NCBI RefSeq assembly: GCF_001506165.1
Contig: NZ_CP011427.1
Span: 1,674,001-1,738,000, forward strand
From: Pantoea vagans
GTDB lineage: Bacteria; Pseudomonadota; Gammaproteobacteria; Enterobacterales; Enterobacteriaceae
Length of the DNA: 64,000 nt
Direction: 5' to 3'
Part shown: positions 8,483 to 18,062 of the stretch, in pieces
Layout of the letters: every line of letters starts with the position of its first letter
Position numbering within the stretch: position 1 is the stretch's first letter
Program-made: the position numbers and the translations under genes
The notes under the pieces: model-generated
Databases searched by the model: none
Told to the model about the DNA's origin: nothing
The model's input: only the letters and a program-made list of their open reading frames with translations

Positions 8483-10045
8483 TTACGCACTCAAATGCGC
8501 CAAATGCTGCTCCAGCCACACCGGGAAATCCTCAATTGGCATCGGGCGGGCATAGTAGTAACCCTGCAAATGGTCGACACCGCGTTCACGCAGATAGTGC
8601 GCCTGCTCAGCGGTTTCGACACCTTCGGCGACCAGCGCAATATTCAAACGCTGTGCCAGGGAAATCACCATATCCGTGACTGTAGCGTTAATGGCATCGG
8701 TGCCAATCGCTGCGGTAAAAATCTTGTCAATCTTCAGCACGTCTGGCTTCAGATCCTTAAGGTAGGCAAGGGAACTGTGGCCGGTGCCGAAATCGTCAAT
8801 CGCCAAACGCACGCCAATTTCATGCAGTTGTGACACCACAGACTGATCAATCACCGGTAAGGCATCGCGTTCGGTTAGTTCCACCACCAGTTTCGGTAGA
8901 GGGTTTGCCGGCCACCAAATACTCTGTAAGTCTTCTACTATCGCGCGGTCGCGGAAATGGCTGGCAGCGACGTTAATGGCAATATGGAAAGATGGACACT
9001 GCGGCAAATTTGGCAACTCATCCACGACTTTTGCCAGAACAAAACGGGTCAAGGGTGCAATCAGATTTTGACGCTCAGCCAAGGGGATAAACACATCGGG
9101 GGCAATCCAACCTTGACGAGGGTTATGCCAGCGCAACAGCAGTTCAAAGCCATCACATTCGCCACTTTTTGCATTAATCAGCGGCTGGCAATACACCATA
9201 AATTCGTTTGCTGTGATGCCGTAACTGATCTGCCAGCTCAGGCTCATGCGATTCGCAGTAGCCAGCCAAACGATGTAACCGATGAGCAAACTCAGCAGCA
9301 CGGCAAGAGGCAGCTGAGAGGGAAGCGTATTCAACGCCAGACGAGCCGGAGAAGGTCCATACAACGTAATGCTAAACGGATAACGCAGCGATGACTGATC
9401 GTAAGCCACCTCATCTTCCGATGGCACAGTGTGTTCAATCAGTGGATTACCGTACTCCAGGCTTTGACCGCCCACATTGAAAATGGCACGTTCAACCCAC
9501 GGCAACTGTGGCTCCAGCAGGTAGTTGGTCATCAACTCAACGTTAATCACCTGCAGCAGACCATCGCGGTTATCCAGCGACTTAGGCGTCCACAGCAACA
9601 GCACTGGAGAGCCCTTCAACAGATAGTTATCTGTGGTGAGCATCATGCGTTGGTTATTAATCGCCAGCTCAGGGTAAGTCTGGCTAAAGGAAATATTGCG
9701 TGGGCCATAAATGCTGGAGCAGTAAATGCTGTCGTCCTGCACCAGCAGGATAGTGCGAACGGTCTGCAACGCCGAGATTTTCTCAATCAGCGGATAGCGC
9801 ACTTGCGCACAGGGCACGCCAACCAACCCAAGGGTGTTGTTGGCTGACACATCAAGTGGCGAGAACATGCGGTCAAAGCGCTCAATGGCGCGCGAGGCGA
9901 AATTTAATGACTGCTGCTCAATACGCGACTTCTCTTCGATATAGCGAAAAGTCAGCGTAAGAATCAGAACCAGCGCTGCGATCACTAACGCAATAAGCAG
10001 GCGCTTACGGCGAAATTGACCGACAAATTGCTGGGGAATGAGCAT
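8483..10045 (-). CDS. pdeD: cyclic-di-GMP phosphodiesterase PdeD (CSS-EAL protein)
   Basis: 520 residues (E. coli PdeD/YoaD about 532). An N-terminal membrane span (residues 16-34), a periplasmic CSS domain with the CSS triplet in DSIYCSSIYG plus a partner Cys in GVPCAQ, and a second span (about 243-262) lead to a cytoplasmic EAL domain. EAL active-site elements are present: FELLLRW, INVAAS, ELTERD, IDDFGTGHSS, LKIDK and EGVE. It should hydrolyse c-di-GMP, with activity sensed through periplasmic disulphide state in this family. It stands alone on the minus strand. Confidence 0.93.
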   Translation of the reverse strand: MLIPQQFVGQFRRKRLLIALVIAALVLILTLTFRYIEEKSRIEQQSLNFASRAIERFDRMFSPLDVSANNTLGLVGVPCAQVRYPLIEKISALQTVRTILLVQDDSIYCSSIYGPRNISFSQTYPELAINNQRMMLTTDNYLLKGSPVLLLWTPKSLDNRDGLLQVINVELMTNYLLEPQLPWVERAIFNVGGQSLEYGNPLIEHTVPSEDEVAYDQSSLRYPFSITLYGPSPARLALNTLPSQLPLAVLLSLLIGYIVWLATANRMSLSWQISYGITANEFMVYCQPLINAKSGECDGFELLLRWHNPRQGWIAPDVFIPLAERQNLIAPLTRFVLAKVVDELPNLPQCPSFHIAINVAASHFRDRAIVEDLQSIWWPANPLPKLVVELTERDALPVIDQSVVSQLHEIGVRLAIDDFGTGHSSLAYLKDLKPDVLKIDKIFTAAIGTDAINATVTDMVISLAQRLNIALVAEGVETAEQAHYLRERGVDHLQGYYYARPMPIEDFPVWLEQHLAHLSA

Positions 10046-10147
10046 CAGTAACCACCTTGCAAAACAAAGATTGAAGCCAAATTAACGTGTAGGTTATCGG
10101 CATAGAGGCGGCCAGGTTTAGCGTGCCTTAATAAATAATTCGGCACT

Positions 10148-10177
10148 AAAAAACAGCGCGGCCACTAAGGGCCGCGC
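10148..10177 (-). terminator. Rho-independent terminator downstream of sdaA
   Basis: GCGCGGCC (10156-10163) and GGCCGCGC (10170-10177) pair around a 6-base loop. On the minus strand the stem is followed by a T run (A6 at 10148-10153), about 90 bases past the sdaA stop. Confidence 0.8.
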
Positions 10178-10264
10178 GCAAATCAATGTATATGGTTTAC
10201 TCACTCTGAGGTAGAGCAGGATGCAGAAAAAAAGTTCAATTGGCGCTTTTTTCATCGTTAACGG

Positions 10265-11629
10265 TCAATCGCACTGCACCTTAATTGCCAGTCCACCACG
10301 TGAAGTCTCACGATATTTTGCATTCATATCTTTGCCTGTCTCATACATGGTCTCGATCACCTTATCCAGTGAAACGCGGGGTTCGCTGGTGCGGCGCAGC
10401 GCCATGCGTGCGGCGTTGATCGCCTTCACTGAAGCAATGGCGTTGCGTTCAATGCAGGGCACCTGCACCTGTCCCGCTACCGGATCACACGTCAGACCCA
10501 GGTTATGTTCCATACCAATTTCTGCCGCCACACACACCTGCTCTGGGCTGGCACCCAGCAACTCGGCCAGACCGGCCGCTGCCATAGAACAGGCCACGCC
10601 GACTTCACCCTGACAGCCGACTTCCGCACCGGAAATGGAAGCATTCATTTTATACAGCACGCCTATCGCACCTGAGGCGAGGAAGTAACGGACGAAAATG
10701 TCCGGGGTAACCGTTTCAATAAAGTGATCGTAGTAGGCGAGCACTGCCGGAACAATGCCACAGGCACCATTCGTCGGCGCGGTCACCACACGTCCGCCTG
10801 CAGCGTTCTCTTCGTTCACTGCCAGCGCAAACATGTTGATCCAGTCGATAACGTTCATCGGATCGTTGGAGTGCTTGGTCGAGGAGACCAGTAAACGGCG
10901 CAGTGATGCCGCACGGCGTGGCACGCGCAACGGACCAGGCAATACCCCTTCGGTATTCAGACCCCGATCAATACAGGCTTGCATGGTCTGCCACACGTTG
11001 CCGAAGTAGTCATTGATTTCGTCACGTGTATGTAGCGCCAGCTCGTTCTTCATCACCAGGCCGGAAAGGGACAGGCCGGTTTCGCGGCAGTGACTGAGCA
11101 ACTCTTTGGCGGAGTTAAATGCGTACGGCACAGAAACTTCATCCAGTACCGATTGGCCAAAATGCTCTTCATCGACGATAAAGCCACCGCCAATGGAATA
11201 GTAGGTTTTACTGAGGATCAGCAAATCACCCGCGAAGGCAAACACCGTCATGCCGTTTTCGTGCAGCGACAGGTTTTCACTGCGGAACACCATGCCCCCT
11301 TCGCGCGGGAAATCGACTTCGTGAGCCCCTTTTGCCAGCAATAACCGTTCACGCTGTTCAACGTCTTTAATAAAGGCAGGAATGCTATCGATATCGACCG
11401 TAGCGGGTTCGAAGCCGGCCAGCCCCATAATAATGGCGATATCGGTATGGTGACCTTTGCCCGTCAGCGACAATGAGCCGTACACGTCGACTGAAACGCG
11501 CGTGACGTCCTGCAGTTTGCCTTGTTCGACCAACAGATCAACAAACTGCTTGCCCGCTTTCATCGGACCGACAGTATGTGAACTGGATGGGCCAATACCC
11601 ACTTTGAACATGTCGAAAACACTAATCAC
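10265..11629 (-). CDS. sdaA: L-serine dehydratase 1
   Basis: 454 residues, identical in length to E. coli SdaA, which deaminates L-serine to pyruvate and ammonia using an oxygen-labile [4Fe-4S] cluster. The N-terminal beta domain carries FDMFKVGIGPSSSHTVGPM. The catalytic alpha domain has cluster cysteines in TNGACG, VGCQGEVG and the LTCDPVAG/VPC region. The start is set at GTG 11629 (ISVFDMFKV), equivalent to the GTG used in E. coli and preceded by GGAG; an in-frame GTG 9 bases upstream (11638) is less likely. Single gene with its own terminator. Confidence 0.96.
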   Translation of the reverse strand: MISVFDMFKVGIGPSSSHTVGPMKAGKQFVDLLVEQGKLQDVTRVSVDVYGSLSLTGKGHHTDIAIIMGLAGFEPATVDIDSIPAFIKDVEQRERLLLAKGAHEVDFPREGGMVFRSENLSLHENGMTVFAFAGDLLILSKTYYSIGGGFIVDEEHFGQSVLDEVSVPYAFNSAKELLSHCRETGLSLSGLVMKNELALHTRDEINDYFGNVWQTMQACIDRGLNTEGVLPGPLRVPRRAASLRRLLVSSTKHSNDPMNVIDWINMFALAVNEENAAGGRVVTAPTNGACGIVPAVLAYYDHFIETVTPDIFVRYFLASGAIGVLYKMNASISGAEVGCQGEVGVACSMAAAGLAELLGASPEQVCVAAEIGMEHNLGLTCDPVAGQVQVPCIERNAIASVKAINAARMALRRTSEPRVSLDKVIETMYETGKDMNAKYRETSRGGLAIKVQCD

Positions 11630-11820
11630 CGGTGACACTCCTCACAAATCTTATTTTGCACGGCCAGAGCCGTTTATGCGGCTAATAGTAATCGCCTGCG
11701 TGCCGCAACGAACAGCTTTTCGCATGAAATAAACTAATTATAAACCACAGAAATAGTTATCCATTTACCCCGTGGTGAAATACAGCGAATGGGTCGAGGA
11801 AGGTGAACGATACGGGAAAA

Positions 11821-12390
11821 TCAGGGAAGGGCGATTTGCTGGCCGAGGGAGCGGATAATACCTGCGGTCATGCCCCAGATAAAATAATCTTCATACCACG
11901 ATAGCCACACCTGATGCTGGCGATGTCCGCGACGCAGCGTCATGCCACTGTAACGACTGATGCGCAACGCTTCGGCTAATGGCATGGCAAAGGTACTTTC
12001 TACTTCATCTGGATTGATGTTCAGCGGCAATCCAGCGGGGATAACACCTACCACCGGTGTCACGGCAAAGCCCGTACTGCTGGTCACCGGCGGCAACACG
12101 CCAACGACCCTGACGTGTTTTGGCTGTATGCCCACTTCCTCTTCCGCTTCACGCAGTGCGGTAAAAACCAGTGAATCATCGGTGGCGTCCTGCATGCCGC
12201 CCGGGAAGGCCACCTGGCCTGCGTGCTTGCGTAAATGCGATGAACGACGCGTCAGCAGCAAACCGGGTTCTGGCCCATCGATCACCGGGACCAGCACCGC
12301 CGCCCGCCGCCCACTTATCGCGCTTTTAGGCACGGTGAGCGGGGGTTGCATGACAAAACGGTTCAGGAACTGCTCCAGGGTCAGACTCAT
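11821..12390 (-). CDS. nudL: Nudix hydrolase NudL (CoA pyrophosphatase family)
   Basis: 189 residues (192 in E. coli NudL/YeaB). The Nudix box is clear as GGMQDATDD followed by REAEEEVGI, and the UPF0035/CoA-pyrophosphatase motif around LLLTRRSSHLRKHAGQVAFPGG precedes it. It probably cleaves the diphosphate of coenzyme A or related compounds. Its ATG immediately follows the pabB stop (TAA-ATG), so the two are translationally coupled, as in E. coli. Confidence 0.93.
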   Translation of the reverse strand: MSLTLEQFLNRFVMQPPLTVPKSAISGRRAAVLVPVIDGPEPGLLLTRRSSHLRKHAGQVAFPGGMQDATDDSLVFTALREAEEEVGIQPKHVRVVGVLPPVTSSTGFAVTPVVGVIPAGLPLNINPDEVESTFAMPLAEALRISRYSGMTLRRGHRQHQVWLSWYEDYFIWGMTAGIIRSLGQQIALP

Positions 12391-13749
12391 TTAGACCTCG
12401 CCGCTCAGGCAGGGGAGGATGCGGTTAACCTTGTGAAAGGTCTCCTGATATTCCAGTTCAACATCGCTGTCCGCCACGAGCCCCCCACCGGCAGCACAAT
12501 AAAGCTGCTGGTTCTCGGCAATCAGGGTGCGGATCGTGATGCTGGTGTCCATACGGCCGCATAAACTGATGTAACCGATGCTGCCACACCAGGCGTTACG
12601 GCGCTGCGGCTCTAACTCTTCAATGATCTCCATGGCGCGGATCTTTGGCGCGCCGGTGATGGAGCCACCAGGGAAGCAGGCACGCAGAAGGTCCGTGGCC
12701 GTGAGATGTTGCGGCAATCGGGCGCGAATGGTGCTGACCAGGTGGTGAACAGCGGGGAAAGGCTCCACCACAAACAGCTCCGGCACGCTGACACTGCCTG
12801 GTTCCGCAACGCGGCCAATATCATTGCGCAGCAAATCAACAATCATTAAGTTTTCGGCACGGTCCTTCTCGGAATGGGCGAGTTTCTCTGCCTGCAACCG
12901 ATCGGCGTCAGGATCCGCAAGGCGCGGCAACGTGCCTTTAATCGGACGGGTTTCAATCTCTTGCTGCTGGAGTGAGAGAAAACGTTCCGGCGACAAGCTC
13001 ATCAGTACGCTTTTTGGCAAACGAATAAACGCACTGAATGGCGCGCGATTATCACGATTCAAACGCAGAAAGGCCTGCCATTCGTCACCCTGATAGCGCG
13101 CCTGAAAACGTTGCGCCAGATTCACCTGATAGCAGTCACCCGCCTGAATGTAATCCTGCACCGCCTGGAAACGATCCGCGTACTGTTCAAAAGTCAGGTT
13201 TGACTGCCAGTCACTGGTCAGTGCAAAGGTTTTGGGCTGCGGTACGGCTTGCGCTTGTAGCCAACGCCAGCGTTGTTCGGCATTCACCAGTGAAATAAGG
13301 GTTAGGGTGCGCAGTTGATGGTCAGCAATTAGTGCCCAGTCATAAATGCCTACAGCCATATCCGGCGTAGTGAGATCCTGCTCGGCACGCTGTGGCAGCG
13401 TTTCAAAGCGTCGTCCGAGATCATAGCCAAAGAGGCCCAGTGCACCGCCCTGGAAAGGCAGCTCGGGGTGACTTTCAGGTTTAATGCCCAGCTCATCACA
13501 CTGCTGCTGTACCAGCTGCAGCGGGTCGTCGGCAGAGAGCAGCACTTTACCGTCACAGTCGATCTCAGTGATGTCGCCACGCGTGGTCAGGGTAGCGCGT
13601 GGATCGGCGGTCAGAATATCAAAGCGATTATCTGCATGTTCGGCATGACCGGAAGTGAGCAACATCGCCCATGGACGATGGGCCAGGGCAGAAAAACGGT
13701 GCAATAACGTATCCGGGGTATACTTCAGGCTAAGCGTGTGTACGGTCAT
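12391..13749 (-). CDS. pabB: aminodeoxychorismate synthase component I
   Basis: 452 residues (453 in E. coli PabB). With the PabA glutaminase it converts chorismate to 4-amino-4-deoxychorismate for folate synthesis. The chorismate-binding signature PIKGTLPR and the C-terminal block with PGGSITGAPKIRAMEII are intact. The nucleophilic Lys of PIKGT is what distinguishes PabB from TrpE. The start is set at MTVHTLSLKYTPD (13749), matching the family length, rather than at 13773. First gene of pabB-nudL, divergent from yoaH. Confidence 0.95.
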   Translation of the reverse strand: MTVHTLSLKYTPDTLLHRFSALAHRPWAMLLTSGHAEHADNRFDILTADPRATLTTRGDITEIDCDGKVLLSADDPLQLVQQQCDELGIKPESHPELPFQGGALGLFGYDLGRRFETLPQRAEQDLTTPDMAVGIYDWALIADHQLRTLTLISLVNAEQRWRWLQAQAVPQPKTFALTSDWQSNLTFEQYADRFQAVQDYIQAGDCYQVNLAQRFQARYQGDEWQAFLRLNRDNRAPFSAFIRLPKSVLMSLSPERFLSLQQQEIETRPIKGTLPRLADPDADRLQAEKLAHSEKDRAENLMIVDLLRNDIGRVAEPGSVSVPELFVVEPFPAVHHLVSTIRARLPQHLTATDLLRACFPGGSITGAPKIRAMEIIEELEPQRRNAWCGSIGYISLCGRMDTSITIRTLIAENQQLYCAAGGGLVADSDVELEYQETFHKVNRILPCLSGEV

Positions 13750-13859
13750 CGGGCAAATTAATCCAGCAAGCAAGTGCGTAGCCTGGCATATTTTTTTGTG
13801 GCTGGCACCTGTTTGTTCCGCATGGAATAATGCGCCCCTTTTCGCACCAGGAGTGAATC

Positions 13860-14057
13860 ATGTTTACAGGTCTTCCGGCTTTATCTCATGAACAGCAGCA
13901 ACAAGCGGTTGAACGTATCCAGGAATTGATGGCAGGCGGTATGGCGAGTGGTCAGGCGATTGCGCAGGTGGCGCAGGAGATCCGCCAAACTTATCAAGGT
14001 GAAGGGATTCGGGCGCTTTTCGAAGACGATGAGTCAGAAGAAGAGGCCGACGAGTAA
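13860..14057 (+). CDS. yoaH: YoaH, UPF0181 small protein
   Basis: 65 residues (59 in E. coli YoaH). The conserved core is [38 protein letters not shown] sequence, followed by a very acidic tail. The role is unknown. It lies between pabB and yoaB, as in E. coli. ATG 13860 has AGGAG at 13849-13853. Confidence 0.9.
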   Translation: MFTGLPALSHEQQQQAVERIQELMAGGMASGQAIAQVAQEIRQTYQGEGIRALFEDDESEEEADE

Positions 14058-14069
14058 CGCCCGAACACT

Positions 14070-14414
14070 TTATAATGCGGCGATGATCTTGATTTCGACT
14101 TTATATTTCGGGTTCATCAGGCCCGCCTGCACGGTGCAGCGTACCGGTGCATTACCCGGTGATACCCAGGCATCCCATGCACGATTCATCGCCGGGAAAT
14201 CCGCTTTGTCGACCAGAAAAATGGTGGCATCGAGGATTTTGCTCTTATCTGATCCGACGCGAGTCAAAATCGCGTCAATCACCGCCAGCGCGTTGGCGGT
14301 TTGCGCTTCCGCATCTTCATCCAGATTCTCTGGCACGCTGGTGTAATACACGGTTTCGTTATGTACGACGGCTTCGGACATACGATGTTCGGGATCGATA
14401 CGCGTAATGGTCAT
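14070..14414 (-). CDS. yoaB: YoaB, RidA/YjgF family protein
   Basis: 114 residues, equal to E. coli YoaB. RidA-family fold with the conserved MTITRIDPEHRMSEAV start and the C-terminal VRCTVQAGLMNPKYKVEI block; the Arg of VRCT is the carboxylate-binding residue in RidA-type imine deaminases. A function in removing reactive enamine/imine intermediates is inferred from the family. The start at 14414 has AGGAGAAC upstream; the longer frame to 14489 is unconserved. Confidence 0.92.
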   Translation of the reverse strand: MTITRIDPEHRMSEAVVHNETVYYTSVPENLDEDAEAQTANALAVIDAILTRVGSDKSKILDATIFLVDKADFPAMNRAWDAWVSPGNAPVRCTVQAGLMNPKYKVEIKIIAAL

Positions 14415-14537
14415 GGTGTTCTCCTGTAAATTCGCTGCGCTAGCCTGCCATAACCCATGGGCCGCTGTCATCTGTTGTGGTCGCCTCACGGGAATCCTGA
14501 CATAATTACAGTGTTTTTGGGCAATCGGTGAGGATGT

Positions 14538-16448
14538 GTGGCAGACGATTTTGCAACTGATGGTGCGCTAGCGCAGGCGATTCCGGGATTTAAACCTCGA
14601 GCAGCACAGCGTGAAATGGCACAGGCGGTCACGGAAGCGGTGGGCAATGGTGGAGAGTTGGTGGTTGAAGCCGGCACCGGTACCGGGAAAACCTATGCCT
14701 ATCTGGCACCCGCATTGCGCGCGAAGAAAAAGGTCATCGTCTCTACCGGCTCCAAAGCGTTACAGGACCAACTCTACAATCGTGACCTGCCGACCATTGC
14801 GCGGGCACTCAAATTCAGCGGCAAAACCGCGTTACTGAAAGGGCGCTCAAATTATTTATGTCTTGAGCGCCTTGAGCAGCAAAATCAAACGGGTGGCGAT
14901 CTTACCGTGCAGGCGCTGGGCGATCTGATCAACGTGCGCAGTTGGTCATCGCAAACCGTTGATGGCGATGTCAGCAGTTGCACCGACGTGGCGGAAGACA
15001 GCCCCATCTGGCCTTTTGTCACTAGCACCAACGATAACTGTCTCGGCAGCGACTGCCCGTTGTATAAAGATTGTTTCGTGGTGAAAGCCCGTAAAAAGGC
15101 CATGGACGCGGATGTGGTGGTGGTGAACCACCATCTGTTCCTGGCCGATTTGGTGGTAAAAGAGGGCGGTTTCGGTGAGTTGATCCCTGAGGCGGATGTC
15201 ATGATCTTCGATGAAGCCCATCAGTTGCCCGACATCGCCAGCCAGTATTTTGGCCAGCAGCTTTCCAGCCGCCAGCTTCAGGACCTCGCCAAAGACATCA
15301 TCATTGCCTACCGCACTGAAGTGCGCGATGTTCAGCAATTGCAGAAATCGGCTGACCGCCTTGCACAGTGCGCTCAGGATTTTCGTCTTACCTTGGGTGA
15401 ACCCGGTTTTCGTGGCAATCTGCGCGATCTGCTCAGTGATAACAACATCATGCGTATGTTTACGCTGCTGGATGATGCGCTGGAGCTGTGTTACGACGTC
15501 ATCAAATTATCTTTAGGACGCTCGGCGCTGTTGGATGCGGCTTTTGAGCGCGCTGCGCTGTATCGCACGCGTCTGAAACGGCTGCGCGCCATTGATGAAC
15601 CCGGTTTTAGTTACTGGTATGAGTGCACCAGTCGCCATTTCACGTTGGCACTGACCCCGCTATCCGTCGCGGAACGTTTTCGTGAAGTGATGGATAACCG
15701 CAAAGCGGCTTGGGTATTTACCTCCGCTACACTCGCCGTCAATGAGCAAATGAGCCACTTCTCCAGTCGTCTTGGCGTCGATAAAGCGAAAACGCTGATC
15801 CTCGATAGCCCATTCGATTATGCACAGCAGGCGTTGTTGTGCGTGCCGCGTAATATGCCTGAACCTAATCAGCCCGGCGGTGCGCGTCAGCTTGCGCGCA
15901 TGATGAAACCCCTGATCGATGCCAATAAAGGCCGCTGTTTCTTCTTGTGTACCTCACACAAAATGATGCGAGAGCTGGCCGCAGAATTTCGCGCTTCCAT
16001 GACCTTGCCGGTGTTGCTGCAAGGTGAAACCAGCAAAGGGCAACTGCTGAAGCAATTCCTTGAGGCGGGGAATGCACTGCTGGTGGCGACCAGCAGTTTC
16101 TGGGAAGGCGTTGATGTGCGCGGTGATGCACTGTCATTAGTGATCATCGATAAGCTACCGTTTACCTCACTCGAGGACCCCTTATTAAAAGCACGCATGG
16201 AGGATTGCCGGGTACGCGGCGGGGATCCGTTTAATGATGTGCAACTGCCGGACGCGGTGATCACCCTGAAACAGGGGGTGGGCCGTTTAATTCGTGACAC
16301 CGAAGATCGAGGCGTCTTGGTGATTTGCGATCAGCGTCTGGTTTCTCGTCCTTATGGCGGATTGTTTCTCAACAGTTTGCCACCTACGCCGCGCACCCGC
16401 GATCTCCTCCGCGCTATTGAATTTGTTCGTCGGGCAGAGAATCAGTAA
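14538..16448 (+). CDS. yoaA: YoaA, XPD/DinG-type Fe-S DNA helicase
   Basis: 636 residues, the same as E. coli YoaA. Superfamily 2 helicase with Walker A EAGTGTGKTYA (about residues 41-51), a four-Cys iron-sulfur region (YLCLERL and NCLGSDCPLYKDC), the DEAH box FDEAHQLPD and the C-terminal motif QGVGRLIRD. In E. coli it partners with HolC to repair replication blocks such as those left by chain-terminating nucleosides. The start codon is GTG at 14538 with GAGGAT upstream. Divergent from yoaB, 52 bases before tsaB. Confidence 0.95.
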   Translation: MADDFATDGALAQAIPGFKPRAAQREMAQAVTEAVGNGGELVVEAGTGTGKTYAYLAPALRAKKKVIVSTGSKALQDQLYNRDLPTIARALKFSGKTALLKGRSNYLCLERLEQQNQTGGDLTVQALGDLINVRSWSSQTVDGDVSSCTDVAEDSPIWPFVTSTNDNCLGSDCPLYKDCFVVKARKKAMDADVVVVNHHLFLADLVVKEGGFGELIPEADVMIFDEAHQLPDIASQYFGQQLSSRQLQDLAKDIIIAYRTEVRDVQQLQKSADRLAQCAQDFRLTLGEPGFRGNLRDLLSDNNIMRMFTLLDDALELCYDVIKLSLGRSALLDAAFERAALYRTRLKRLRAIDEPGFSYWYECTSRHFTLALTPLSVAERFREVMDNRKAAWVFTSATLAVNEQMSHFSSRLGVDKAKTLILDSPFDYAQQALLCVPRNMPEPNQPGGARQLARMMKPLIDANKGRCFFLCTSHKMMRELAAEFRASMTLPVLLQGETSKGQLLKQFLEAGNALLVATSSFWEGVDVRGDALSLVIIDKLPFTSLEDPLLKARMEDCRVRGGDPFNDVQLPDAVITLKQGVGRLIRDTEDRGVLVICDQRLVSRPYGGLFLNSLPPTPRTRDLLRAIEFVRRAENQ

Positions 16449-16500
16449 TTTGTGCCAGGCTATGTTAAGATGCGCGCCATTTTGACTCTCAGAGGTTGTT

Positions 16501-17199
16501 ATGTCCGCCCGAATTTTAGCCCTGGACACGGCGACAGAAGCCTGTTCTGCCGCGCTGCTCAACCAGCAGCAGATCGATGCCCGTTTCGAAATCGCCCCGC
16601 GCGATCATACCCAACGCATATTACCCTTGGTGCAGGAGCTGTTGCAGTTACAGCAACTGGACCTGACGGCGCTTGACGCGTTAGCGTTTGGACGCGGTCC
16701 GGGCAGCTTTACTGGCGTGCGTATTGGCATTGGTATTGCCCAAGGGCTGGCATTAGGTGCGAACTTGCCGATGATTGGCATCTCCTCACTCGCCACCATG
16801 GCGCAAGGCGCATGGCGCTTGACGGGCGCCACGCGCATATTGGCAGCTATTGATGCGCGCATGGGAGAAGTGTACTGGGCAGAATATCAGCGTGATGAAA
16901 ATGGCGAATGGCTGGGTGCAGAAACTGAAGCCGTGCTCAAGCCCGAAGCGGCAGAGGCACGCATCGCGCAGTTGAGCGGTGAATGGGCAACAGTCGGCAC
17001 TGGCTGGCAGGCTTATCCCCATCTGCTGAATGGCTCGGTGGCTACGTTAATGACCACCGACGTCACACTGCCTGCGGCGGAAGACATGTTGCCGCTGGCG
17101 CAGTGTGCCTTACAGCGCGGTGAAACTGTCGCGGTAGAGCATGCGGAACCGGTTTATTTGCGTAATGAAGTGGCATGGAAAAAGTTGCCTGGCCGCTAA
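16501..17199 (+). CDS. tsaB: tRNA threonylcarbamoyladenosine biosynthesis protein TsaB
   Basis: 232 residues (231 in E. coli TsaB/YeaZ). ASKHA-fold protein starting [14 protein letters not shown], with the [15 protein letters not shown] signature. It acts with TsaC, TsaD and TsaE to make t6A at position 37 of tRNAs that read ANN codons. The gene is essential in E. coli. It follows yoaA closely and may be cotranscribed with it. Confidence 0.96.
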   Translation: MSARILALDTATEACSAALLNQQQIDARFEIAPRDHTQRILPLVQELLQLQQLDLTALDALAFGRGPGSFTGVRIGIGIAQGLALGANLPMIGISSLATMAQGAWRLTGATRILAAIDARMGEVYWAEYQRDENGEWLGAETEAVLKPEAAEARIAQLSGEWATVGTGWQAYPHLLNGSVATLMTTDVTLPAAEDMLPLAQCALQRGETVAVEHAEPVYLRNEVAWKKLPGR

Positions 17200-17258
17200 G
17201 CGATACGCAACTATTCCGTCACCGCTCAGTCTAACTGAGAAATAACAGGAGAAGTGCT

Positions 17259-17855
17259 ATGCCAATGAGTCGTAAAGGGATGTCTGGCGCTCTGTTAGCC
17301 TGCGCGTTACTGCTGAGCGGTTGCGTTTCGGTGCCAGATTCCATTAAAGGGAGTTCTCAGCTTCCACAGCAAGATTTATTACGTGTGATGAATGCTCCAC
17401 AGTTGTATGTCGGGCAGGAGTCGCGTTTTGGTGGGAAAGTGGTAAAAGTGACGAATCTGACCGGTTTAACCCGCCTGGAGATTGCCACTCAGCCGCTGGA
17501 TGACAGCGCGCGTCCTCAATTAGGTGCCGCTTCCGTTGGCCGGATATTTGCCGACATCCGTGGATTTGTCGATCCCGTTGACCTGAACAACCAATACGTC
17601 ACGGCGCTGGGAAATATTAAAGGCGTTGAAAAAGGTGAAATTGGCAAAGCCAGTTACAACTTTGTGGTGGTGGATGTGCGTGGCTATCAACGTTGGCACT
17701 TAACACAGCAAGTGATGACACCGCCTCAACCGATAGATCCATGGATTTGGTATGGTCCGACGCGTCGTCACCCAGGTTACTGGGGGCCTAACCCCTATTG
17801 GGGGATGAACATGAACACCGGCCCAGCGCAGGTGCAAACCATCCTTACCGAATAA
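17259..17855 (+). CDS. yeaY: Slp-family outer membrane lipoprotein YeaY
   Basis: 198 residues (193 in E. coli YeaY). A lipoprotein signal peptide ends in the lipobox LLLSGC, placing the acylated Cys near residue 24. The mature part has the Slp-family VPDSIKGSS and [15 protein letters not shown] segments and ends in an aromatic/Pro-rich tail with [17 protein letters not shown]. Probably anchored in the outer membrane; in E. coli it is a sigma-E-regulated gene. The position between tsaB and fadD is conserved. A second possible start lies two codons in (17265). Confidence 0.9.
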   Translation: MPMSRKGMSGALLACALLLSGCVSVPDSIKGSSQLPQQDLLRVMNAPQLYVGQESRFGGKVVKVTNLTGLTRLEIATQPLDDSARPQLGAASVGRIFADIRGFVDPVDLNNQYVTALGNIKGVEKGEIGKASYNFVVVDVRGYQRWHLTQQVMTPPQPIDPWIWYGPTRRHPGYWGPNPYWGMNMNTGPAQVQTILTE

Positions 17856-17875
17856 CCCATTATTATTAGATAACG

Positions 17876-17909
17876 GCCCGGTCGCGGCGCTCGCGACCGG
17901 GCTTTTTTA
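17876..17909 (+). terminator. Rho-independent terminator after yeaY
   Basis: GCCCGGTCGCG (17876-17886) pairs perfectly with CGCGACCGGGC (17892-17902), followed by TTTTTTATT. Confidence 0.95.
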
Positions 17910-17976
17910 TTGGCAGCGCAACCGATGCGCGAAATTTAGTGATGGGCTTCGCAACCTGAAAATGCCGAAACAGGCA

Positions 17977-17993
17977 AACTGGTACAATCAGTT
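17977..17993. promoter_or_regulatory. FadR operator upstream of fadD
   Basis: AACTGGTACAATCAGTT is a near-perfect 17-bp dyad (arms AACTGGT / ATCAGTT). It closely resembles the FadR operator of E. coli fadB as I recall it (ATCTGGTACGACCAGAT). It lies 70 bases before the fadD start, where FadR should repress when no long-chain acyl-CoA is present. fadR itself is at 25606 in this window. Confidence 0.75.
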
Positions 17994-18062
17994 AAAATAT
18001 TGTTAACAACACTGATTGCAGAGGCGGCGATGGCTACGCAACAAGAATATCGGGGTGACTCT

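Noticed and set aside
8354..8833. 159-codon + strand frame after yoaE
   Set aside because: It crosses the palindromic element and lies opposite the EAL domain of pdeD, with no known relatives by eye.
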